NCBI GenBank assembly: GCA_035578175.1
Contig: JAQMRL010000006.1
Span: 54,601,001-54,665,000 of the forward strand
Source of the DNA: Catonia carolina
Taxonomy: Eukaryota; Arthropoda; Insecta; Hemiptera; Achilidae
DNA: 64,000 nucleotides
Direction: 5' to 3'
Shown here: positions 55,811-64,000 of the stretch, in pieces
Layout: every line of letters starts with the position of its first letter
How positions within the stretch are numbered: position 1 is the stretch's first letter
Position numbers and translations under genes: made by a program
Notes under the pieces: model-generated
What the model saw: only the letters and a program-made list of their open reading frames with translations
Told to the model about the DNA's origin: nothing
Database searches by the model: none

Positions 55811-56554
55811 GATCAAGGTACATGAAATATCAAAACACGCTCCCGCATAAATTCATTTATCTAATTTCATTACAGACGAAAAATTATCAAAAACTTATAA
55901 CTGCTTTATATAAAACGTACGGTTATTTTTCATACAAAAACATAACAATCGCTTAACCGTTTCGGTCGTTACGGCTTGCGAAACAGAGGTCCTCGTAAAA
56001 ATTTGTAGGTTACTGCTATATGTTGGCTCTAAAGTGTTGAAATTTCAGTTTAGCGTAAAATTGTATATAACATATTTTTAGATCAGATTTTTGTGAATAA
56101 AACCATGTTTTACATTTCTATTTTCGGCAAAATATAACGGAGTAATAAACGTTTGAAAATTGGTAAAATTTTCGAGCGTTTTCGTAAATTTGTATGGAAC
56201 AGTTCCTGACCGGATAAGCTCAATTTCATAACAATAACGAAATACGCAACAAAATAACTATTTTGTTGCAACAAAAAAGTAACGAAATACTATTTTGTTT
56301 GAAAACTGGCGGCAGTTTATACGCGCCACAGCTGAGAAAGAATAAAAATAATTCCCCTCGCTCAAAGATGTCACCGACCGCCCCTTATTGTCTAGAGAGA
56401 TGGCCTTCACAGCGTCACACCGTGGATATAGAAAAAGCATATACGCATTGACAGTTTCACCAATTCAAAAAATTATTTCATTCAATAGTTACTCTGTTTT
56501 AAACATAGTGAAGACCGAAAGTTAAGTTGGCCAACATTTGTAGCCTCCCACTAG

Positions 56555-56685
56555 GTATCAAGAAATTCAATGTGTTATGCATCAAATCAAAGTGAGATTG
56601 TCATGTTCTTTGCTTCCGCATCTTTTGATGATTAAAGGATTAAAACTAAGTGTCAGTGATTTGGATAGCTACCTTCAAATACCAG
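56555..56685 (+). other. Candidate alternative upstream exon
   Basis: After CCCACTAG (possible 3' splice site) an open segment of 43 codons (YQEIQCVMHQIKVRLSCSLL, PHLLMIKGLKLSVSDLDSYL) ends at CCAG|GTAAGG, a good 5' splice site, in phase 1. That phase fits the exon at 60573 but not the one at 57941. It could be an alternative first part of the four-exon gene, or chance. Confidence 0.3.
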
Positions 56686-56934
56686 GTAAGGAACTAATAG
56701 TTTTTCTGTTCTTTGTTTTTCTATTTAATAAGATTTGTTAGTCAAATTATTATTATTATTTTTTACGTGTATACTCTTAAGGATGCTTTGTGAGACAATT
56801 GGCGGGAAGCCGCCCGTTACGCCACGGTCCCAGTCGCCTTCTATTAAAAAAAGATAACTGTCTAGAATTTAGTGAATAATAAAAAAACAACCTGCCCCTG
56901 AAATAATAATAATAATTATTATTATATTTGAATT

Positions 56935-57010
56935 TTCAGTGATCTTTGGTTGTTGGGGATTCAATTAACATCACTCCCTCAGTATTAGTTGAACTGTGAG
57001 AGTACAGGGA
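56935..57010 (+). repeat. SINE-B body fragment, diverged
   Basis: GGTTGTTGGGGATTCAATTA, then CACTCCCTCAGTATTAG, corresponds to the SINE-B body. Confidence 0.5.
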
Positions 57011-57299
57011 TAACTAAGAACAAACAACTCTATTTTAATTTGTTTAAAAAAAATATTGCATGAAGTTGCGTGAAAGCGCTTACAAGAGAAACAAAGCAGT
57101 GAGATTTTTACATTTATTTATTAGAAAATAAAATGCCTAATTATTTTTATTAATAAAAATTTATTATAATCTTGAATATAAATTATAGCTAGGGTACTAA
57201 TCTCATTATGAATAAACTCGAATTATGAGTAAACTCGTTATGAATAAATAATTTAAATACTGCACCAGATTTAATGTAATTGTTAGTAGGTACATTACA

Positions 57300-57540
57300 A
57301 AACAATGAGCATCTGAGCGATCAGCAGCTACAGTAGTTTTTGTCTGCTTAGAACGAGGGGGATATATTTGTGGGATTTTGCTGTTTGTTACAGCCCAAAC
57401 TTGGTTACCAAAAATTGAACCTGCAACCTCAGTTTTCCCACAATGAAGACTGAGACCATAGCCATTGGAGCCACTAACATAGTCAATAACCTAACCTGAT
57501 CCTTAAGATTAGAATTTTTGTTAGTACATAAGTTGTTACT
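57300..57540 (-). repeat. Possible degraded tRNA-derived SINE
   Basis: The minus strand has TTAGTGGCTCCAATGG (A-box-like) and, 46 bases later, GAGGTTGCAGGTTCAATTTT (B-box-like). No second copy in the window confirms it. Confidence 0.3.
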
Positions 57541-57943
57541 GATTGCAAATCATTCATTACATGTTTAATTCATTTATTAGGTGCTTGGATATCATGATAC
57601 ATTTTGAATAAAAAATATTTTCCTGTAATAAATATGTTTAAATCCACCTGCTGTTTTCTGGCATTTTTTCTCCAAAACAAATTAATAGCTGCTCACAACA
57701 GCTATATTCATGACATTGCATTAACTTAAGCTGGATTTGTGCAGCTTCTGAAGCTGGATTTATGTAAGATTCTGAGCAGCTGTAGAATTAGTAAATATTA
57801 AAAGCATTAAACAATTAAAGTATGTTATCTAAATGGGCATTAGTTAACCATGAAGATGAAAATCAAACTTAAGTTTTTCATAATGTTACTAAAAAATGTT
57901 TTTTGTATGTGGATTTTACGAATGATATTAATGCTTTCAGAAA

Positions 57944-60900
57944 ATGGAAAGAATAAAGAAAATACAAAATGTAGGTAATAAAAGGGAAGAAAAGCTGCTG
58001 GGAGAACTGCTTGTTCCGCAGTTTGAAATGAAAAGCACCAGTACTTTTGAGCGATGTATGGCATTACAAAGTAAGTGATATTATCTTGTCTATCTAAATT
58101 GAATTTATTATTTATTTTGTTAGCTACATAAAAGGATGTACTATTTAGCAATAAGCTAACAAGAAATATTCCTTGGTTTGACATTTTTTATAAAAAAATT
58201 TGCCATTGAGGTAGTAAGATGAATTAGTAGAAGGTTAAGTTTCCTCAACCTGCCAGCCAGGTATTTGCTGGTAGGTTTTCCAATGGGTACTACCTGCAAC
58301 TAAAGCAGACTCCAATAGGCTAGACCTGACTCTACAGTAGGCTACTGGTACTGTAATTATTCAATATACGAAGCACAAACATTGACTAAACTTAACGCTA
58401 CTGTACCGTATTAAGATTCGATTGCACTCTTTGTAAGATTTGCAAGTTACGGATTTCAAACATGTAATAAAATGTGTCATATATATGTCTCAATTATAGA
58501 GTAATTATAATTATATAGAGTAATTATAGTAGGTACAAATTCATTAAAAAACCAAGTCTTAAAAATTGTAGAATTCATCCATGCTTTTTGTTGGTTTGTA
58601 TACCAAAGTGGCAACACATCGTCTTTCTTTAAATTTTTAAAAGCTCTGAGTTTTCTTGGTTTTCCTATTAATGTTAACCTAAGTTTATGACTGCCAGTCA
58701 CATTGCTACAAGCCAACACCGTAACCCGTTCCTTGCTTTTTTATAGCCCGAGGCTAAAGCTTCTTTTTTGGATGCGAGAGTTTTCGTGGGCAACATTTTA
58801 TAGTTCAGACCAGTCTCGTCGCAATAATACAGCTGGTCACCGGAAATTCCTTCTTCGTCAAGGATTTTAAAAAGTAAGGTCTTAAATTCAGGAACAGCGT
58901 CTTTGTTCACCGATAAAGCCTCTCCACTGATTTCATCGGGCCAATCCCATGAAAACTTTTTACTGGTTGTTAATTTAAAAGTTGTAAATTTTCAGAAAAT
59001 AAAGTAAAAAAAAAATCATTGCCCGGACTAGCGCGATCCGGATTTTTGAGAGTCTACTGTACTTATTTTATACGTAATAATAAAACATTTTTATTAGTTA
59101 TACCTTTTTTTAGTGATTCCATTACATTAGACAATTTTTTTTATAGATTAACAGAAAAAATTATAATTAATTAATATTCTTCTTTCTTTTCCTCCATGCT
59201 CTTATAAATGTTTCGACTGTATCCCATTTTAAGGGGAGTCTTAATATTTTTTTAAACTTTTAGATTTTATTAACTTAAAATTTTTCGTTTATAAATTTTT
59301 GTTTTGTTGTCTGTATGTATTATGAAATATTATAGATATTTCTTTAAATTAGGACTACCTAAAAATATGTTTAAGGATAATGGTTAGTTAAAAACTGGTT
59401 TGAATTCTTTGACAAACTATGTCATTCAGTATCTGTTATGAAAGTATCAAAAAATAGCTTTATTAAATCGTAGAAATTAATACGAAGAATCTTTGAAAAG
59501 TAAAAATTAGATATGTTTCAGTTTTCAAGAAAAGTGTGACCTAATTATCAACATGTGTGTAATACTATTACTACCAGAAAGAGAGAGGTGATGGGACAGA
59601 CTATTTTTCTGAAACGTTGTTATGTGGATGTGCTTACTTTACACATTGCTGGCGGTTCAGCGCCAGCTTTCCAACATGTGTCTACTTTCTTACCTATGCT
59701 AGCGCACATTAGTCATTTAAAGAATTCTGTCTTTGTTGTGTCGATCATACACCTTCTATAGACTCAGATAGAGCATTGTCATGCAGTAGTATTACATGTA
59801 TGAGTATAAAAAAACGCTTGATTGGAAAATTACGTTCAAAACAGCCCTACCTTTTTAATACCTTACTTTGCTGTATGAGACCTGGTCAAGATTGATTTCT
59901 GTGGTTTCAAAGATAGAGGCCTATACTGAAGCCTATACTAAAATGTACATTTTAAATGAGTGACATCAGACATGAAAAACAAATGAAACAAACTCATGTC
60001 ACTTGTTCATTTCACTCATGCATGTGTCATTTTATGAACTGAACATAGCAGTCGACGTATGCACTTGTAAATTGCATTTTACTCACTTCAATAATTTTCT
60101 TCTATTAATTTATAATCACATTTTTTTTGTAATTAATCTATTATTACAAAAATAATGTTTGATAAATTATTCAAAAATAAAGTATGTTTGTATATTTTAT
60201 CAACAAATCAATTTCTCATTAAATCGGCTGTTTGTAAAAATGTACCATGAATAATGTAAAATATGTGCATTTCCCTTTCATTTTTCTTCTCTAAAAATGC
60301 GCATTTAAACGTGCATGAAAATCCTGTCACACAATTTGGCACTTTACTATCGAACAGTAGGCCAATATGACATTCATCCAAAGACATGGTGCACTGCAAG
60401 GAAGCGTACTGATTTAGATATCTTGCCAGGGATGAATCTATGACGATACGCTTGCAGTACGTTCTGTGTGAAAACGGCCTTTGGTGTGTCAAAATAGATA
60501 CTGGATTCCAAATTCACTGTGTACTATTGAAAATTTTATTAGCTCCAATTCAGTAACTTCTTTTGTTTACAGTGTGCAGAGCTCTGTTTCATGAAAGTGA
60601 CGGTGCACAAGAAAAAAAAAGTGTTACTAGTCCAGGATTGCAGGATCCAAATGAGAGTAAGTATTGTTTTGAATAATGCAGGAATGAAATACAGTTTGTT
60701 GTATGTGGCTGTTACTATGACTGATTATAGAATAAATGATGGGACTAAGTACCCAAAAAAGCTACAACTAAGTACCCATTGGAACAACCACTTTTTTGAA
60801 AAACTACTACAAATCTGAACTGTTTCTTTTTTTATGCTGATACCGAAACGACAGGTAGAAACATTTTAGAAGAAAATGCTGTTATTATTGACTTAAATAT

Positions 60901-61368
60901 GTTTACAAAAAAATTATTAGAGTTTACAAAAAATAATATTTTTATCTTATAAGAATAATGCTTTCAAATTACAAATAATAAATCTTTATCTTTGTGACCA
61001 TTTTTACAGTTTTACTTTGGTTGGAAAAAAGACTGAAGATATATGAAAATTACTTTTGGCTGGTCCAGAAAAATGGAGCGAAAAGTACTATGAAGAGGAA
61101 GGCTAGACGAATAGAGCTCTACAAGAGAAAAAAAATTTCTGATGTCAAAATTGGGAAAATTGTTGACATTTCAAAGCTCCCTGATCCGCTATCTAGCCTA
61201 ATCAGCCCACCAGAAGAAGTTGAAAGCAGTGTAATATTTTTCAAACAGTGAGTTTCATTTGAATTAGGTATACTACAAAGATGAGTTTTAATAATCTTGT
61301 TTCTTTTTAGATCGGCAGCTATCACTGCTAGAAATAATGAAATATATAGACGAAATGAAGCAATTTGA
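57944..61368 (+). CDS. Predicted four-exon gene, 168-residue protein of unknown function
   Basis: Exons 57944-58070, 60573-60656, 61010-61247 and 61311-61368 join to 507 nt: 168 codons plus TGA. The ATG sits in AAAATGG. Donors are AAA|GTAAGTGA, GAGA|GTAAGTATT and AACA|GTGAGTTTC. Acceptors are TTCTTTTGTTTACAG, CATTTTTACAG and TTGTTTCTTTTTAG. Phases agree at all three joins and no stop interrupts. The product is charged and has no signal peptide or membrane segment: REEKLLGELLVPQFEMKSTS near the start, a Lys/Arg-rich stretch KRKARRIELYKRKKISDVKI in the middle, KLPDPLSSLISPPEEVESSV, and NNEIYRRNEAI at the end. I do not recognise the family. The basic stretch could bind nucleic acid or direct nuclear import. 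Intron 1 contains a dead pogo transposase on the opposite strand. More 5' exons are possible because CTTTCAG precedes exon 1. Confidence 0.58.
58477..59059 (-). pseudogene. pogo/Tigger transposase DDE-region remnant with terminal repeat
   Basis: The minus strand starts beside TA at 59059 with the terminus CAGTAGACTCTCAAAAATCC, GGATCGCGCTAGTCCGGG. After a short leader it reads FSWDWPDEISGEAL, DQLYYCDETGLNYKMLPTKT and LASKKEALASGYKKARNG. A frame change near 58705 leads to LACSNVTGSHKLRLTLIGKP, RKLRAFKNLKKDDVLPLWYT and AWMNSTIFKTWFFNEFVPTI. CDETGLNYK holds the first catalytic Asp region of the DDE domain. The HTH/CENP-B-like N-terminus and the rest of the catalytic domain are missing. Confidence 0.85.
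59062..60572. other. Intron 1 remainder of the predicted gene, no other feature
   Basis: AT-rich; frames at 59555-59761 (+) and 60208-60492 (-) are unsupported. Confidence 0.4.
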
Positions 61369-62290
61369 TATTTGGCTTTGGTTTTTGTATAAAACTAGGT
61401 AGTAGTTTTTTAATTAAATGTTATTACTTTTTAAACAGTATTTCTCTCAGATTTTCTAGGATTTTCAGGAGGATGCTACTAGTAGCGCAAGGTTGATAAA
61501 AATGTTTAAAATTTTGTCATCTGAGTGTTTTATCTTATAAATCAAACTAACCTTCAGCCTATGAACCGAAAATCTGTAAGTTAATAAGCTAAGCATCGAC
61601 TGTGATCTAACAATTCTCTTATTTAATGAAAGTATCACATCATGCCTTAAACAGTCATTAAGTCCATATGATTATGACAACTAATTTGTCAACCCCTTAG
61701 TTCTTGATTAATTTTTGAAAACGGGTTTAGAATTGCAAGGTTGCATATATGCTTTACTCTATGGACTATGCGGTCACGCTGAAAGTTGACTTGGCTGTCC
61801 TTAGGGATCTTCCTACTGAACGAAGGGTTAATGGACGGGTGTTCTGCTAGTACCTGGAGTTTTAAGACTAGCTTCCATTGCATTCTAAACCCATCTGTCC
61901 TAACAGGATTGAAAAGAAACGTTGATGAAAAACGTTCGCTCTATAACAGAAATGAAGCCCCTCGTGAGATTGTGCATTAAGATTATGTTATAGTTTGAGA
62001 ATTATTTCATCAGTTTTGTAATCAGACCTGTTACATGGCAGAGACCTGTAAGGAATTGATTTAAATGTGAGCCAAACAAATTTAAAGCAGTTTAAGTAAC
62101 TATGTTTTTATTATAAACCTTTTTGAGTATTTTGATGAAAATTCAATATGTACTTTATTTGTGATTTTAAATAGCCGAGTTAAAATCAGTATTTGCTTTT
62201 CCAACATAATAGCCCACGTATAACTTCAGTTTGTTTTATGTCAGACTTTGATTACAACATAGGCAGTTACTAGTATTTTTTTTTATTTTT
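61369..62290. other. Between two predicted genes; no supported feature
   Basis: Presumably contains the 3' UTR of the four-exon gene. The 64-codon frame at 61786-61980 ends in a charged stretch (RNVDEKRSLYNRNEAPREIV) preceded by CCTAACAG, so a further exon cannot be excluded. Confidence 0.35.
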
Positions 62291-62292
62291 TT

Positions 62293-62345
62293 TTTAAATT
62301 TATTTAACGTCGCATCAACATCAAGGTCATTAGCGACGACGTTGG
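62293..62345 (-). repeat. LINE/SINE 3'-tail fragment
   Basis: Minus strand: GTCGCTAATGACCTTGATGT, then GATGCGACGTTAAATAAATT and an A-rich run, matching the LINE tail at 15640-15700. It stops about 10 bp before the following open frame. Confidence 0.75.
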
Positions 62346-62354
62346 GGTGTAACT

Positions 62355-63554
62355 GTGTGTGATGAGGATGAAATGATTTTTTGTAACATAGTAAAAACAT
62401 GTCAGTACATCTCTGCTAAGTACGGAATGGTTATGAAAGAATTAGACAAAGCATCACCTGGATCAAAAGAAAAGCAGCAGTCTTATAATACTTTATTAGA
62501 TATGCTCATAACGCATATTATGTGCCTTATTAGAAGGAGGCCAGTGGATTTCAAAAGAGGCCTTAATATTCATTATGAAAAACTGGAGCAACAAGAAGAT
62601 TTAGTCAGTGAGATACAACACAGCAAACACATGCGTATGTCAGAAGAAGACCTCAATTTGTGCCGAAAATTTAAAATATTTTTTGTCCCTGGTAAGGGGT
62701 GGAAAGAGCTCGTCCCAATTGCCCTTACTAAATTAATGAAAGAGGCCATGGACTGCATACAAAGAAATAAATCTTATGTTGGTATAAGCACAGACAGCCT
62801 CTTTATAAGAGCTAGAGAGATGCCAGTGAATCCACGCGAATGCATAAGAAAAACAACAAAAAATTTAAACTTGAAGAAACCTTTGGACATGAGTGGGAAT
62901 GGTTTATGCCATCATGCTGGCACATTTAGTAAACTCCATTCTACACATCCGCAGTATCAAGATTACCTTGCTAGCGCCCTTGGTCACACTCTTCACATAC
63001 ATAAACTGCATTATGAAATGCCGACCAGCATCGTTCAAAAACTGATAGTATGTCCTGTTCTGCATGATATGACCCAACCAGTTAACGAGCGCCAGGGAAC
63101 TCTTAACATGAGTTGTAGCAGTTCTGCGGTAACAGTAAATCATTCAGCTGATGAAAGTTCAACTACAGAATCTGAAATTACTCAAAGTATAGAAACTCCT
63201 CATTTCAGTGGGAGCGCAGATATTTTTACTGGAGAAGGTGACTCCTCTTCTTCTTGCAATGAAGATCAGGTGACCCCAAAAAAGAAAAGGAAAATTGTGC
63301 GACAACGATGGTCGGAAGATGAGAAAAGAATTATTTATGATACTTTCGGTGAAGACATTCTTGAAAAGAGACTGCCTTCACGTAATGCTGTAGTGCAACT
63401 CTTTAAGAATCATGAACTTATTCTCCATTCACGAACTATAGATGCTGTGGTAACTTTCTTACATAATAAGGTAATGAGGAAGCAGAAGAATGTTACCCCA
63501 GAAGTTAAAAAATTTCTTAAAACACACAAAAGAATAACTAATGTACCTCTGTAA
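62355..63554 (+). CDS. Tyrosine-recombinase-like/SANT protein, probably transposon-derived
   Basis: Open for 399 codons from a GTG at 62355; the first ATG is 62373 (393 residues), and an in-frame TAG lies just upstream at 62331. The front half resembles phage-integrase-fold proteins found in animal mobile elements: a helix-rich region with RRRPVDFKRG (59-69), FFVPGKGWKELVPIALTKLM (109-128), and LASALGHTLHIHKLHYEMP (205-223), with Y220 where the nucleophile Tyr normally lies after LGH....H...Y. The usual 'LRKH' Arg is not evident (CHHAG at 185-189), so activity is doubtful. A Ser/Thr-rich acidic linker (250-305) precedes the nuclear localisation signal PKKKRK (308-313). A SANT/Myb-like segment follows (RWSEDEKRIIYDTFGEDI from 318, SRTIDAVVTFLHNKV near 359-373). 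The N-terminus may be truncated by the repeat at 62293-62345 or may lie in upstream exons. Possible AATAAA-type signal near 63973. Confidence 0.7.
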   Translation: MCDEDEMIFCNIVKTCQYISAKYGMVMKELDKASPGSKEKQQSYNTLLDMLITHIMCLIRRRPVDFKRGLNIHYEKLEQQEDLVSEIQHSKHMRMSEEDLNLCRKFKIFFVPGKGWKELVPIALTKLMKEAMDCIQRNKSYVGISTDSLFIRAREMPVNPRECIRKTTKNLNLKKPLDMSGNGLCHHAGTFSKLHSTHPQYQDYLASALGHTLHIHKLHYEMPTSIVQKLIVCPVLHDMTQPVNERQGTLNMSCSSSAVTVNHSADESSTTESEITQSIETPHFSGSADIFTGEGDSSSSCNEDQVTPKKKRKIVRQRWSEDEKRIIYDTFGEDILEKRLPSRNAVVQLFKNHELILHSRTIDAVVTFLHNKVMRKQKNVTPEVKKFLKTHKRITNVPL

Positions 63555-64000
63555 TGAAAATACAATGAAATAATATCAATATAATAATATAATATAATAA
63601 TATCAATATGTTTTTAAAAAAACTAAAATAATGATGCACGAGTATGGAAAATGAAGAGAAGATGATGCTTACATTATGCCTCTCTTAAATATCAACTTAC
63701 CTGATTTTATTAATCTTTTTGAGTCTTTTATTAATACAATTTTTTGTCTTATTGCTGTTTTATATTTGTGTGCTATTAATATTTATATTTTTTGTGATAC
63801 TGTTTTATTTTTATGCCTAATTCTTACCTAATGATAATAATCGATCAGTTTGTTGTATGAAAGAAAATTTTTGTTCTGAATTATAAATGAACGTTGGATT
63901 TTTGACAACAAAGATGTATATTATTTGCATTTTGAATTCTTTAATTTTTGACATGTACATAGATTATTTGGTTAATAAATGTTTTAATTGTTGACATATG
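63555..64000. other. 3' flank, nothing recognised
   Basis: AT-rich, with an AATAATATAAT run at 63580-63605 and TTAATAAATG near 63971 that may serve as a polyadenylation signal. Confidence 0.4.

Noticed and set aside
57840..58184. 114-codon minus-strand frame
   Set aside because: Antisense to exon 1 of the four-exon gene; low-complexity Phe/Leu content and no motif.
62904..63143. 79-codon minus-strand frame
   Set aside because: Shadow of the 399-codon frame on the plus strand.

Overview
The window is AT-rich eukaryotic nuclear DNA. The non-LTR elements, tRNA-headed SINEs, hAT, pogo and Harbinger transposase remnants, GT-AG introns and lack of any operon point to an arthropod, most likely an insect and perhaps a hemipteran. 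The species cannot be fixed from sequence alone. I see no rRNA, functional tRNA, CRISPR array or prokaryotic gene. Most of the 64 kb is transposable elements inserted into one another, and nearly all short open frames are by-products of repeats.

Layout. 0.7-13.7 kb: copies of a ~400 bp SINE-like family (here 'SINE-A'), two fold-back elements, hAT, Harbinger and LINE remnants, and tRNA-derived SINEs. 14.5-15.4 kb: one copy of a ~0.9-1 kb non-coding element ('H element') built like a Helentron/DINE-1-type element. 15.6-21.3 kb: an apparently full-length non-LTR retrotransposon on the minus strand with intact ORF1 and ORF2 (endonuclease, reverse transcriptase, RNase H). 21.4-25.4 kb: SINE-A copies and a fold-back carrying two nested insertions. 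26.5-39 kb: many H-element copies (one inverted dimer and one triple nest), a hAT-like element holding a 17-unit minisatellite, LINE fragments, SINEs and a pogo-like MITE. 40.35-42.74 kb: a complete DNA transposon with 32-bp terminal inverted repeats, a 6-bp target duplication and a transposase pseudogene. 44-53 kb: short palindromes, LINE tails, a full H element, a pogo-like element, an old degenerate ~140-bp tandem array and SINEs. 54-59 kb: two pogo/Tigger transposase fragments.

Two likely protein-coding genes lie at the right end. One is a four-exon gene (57944-61368, 168 codons) found by joining splice sites in frame. The other is a 393-399 codon open frame (62355/62373-63554) with a tyrosine-recombinase-like region, a basic nuclear localisation signal and a SANT/Myb-like C-terminus; it is probably derived from a transposon.

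The elements connect in two ways. The 3' end of the intact LINE resembles the 3' ends of a tRNA-derived SINE, so that SINE may use the LINE's machinery. Several SINE-A copies have clean target duplications, which define its ends and date it as younger than the H elements it sits in.
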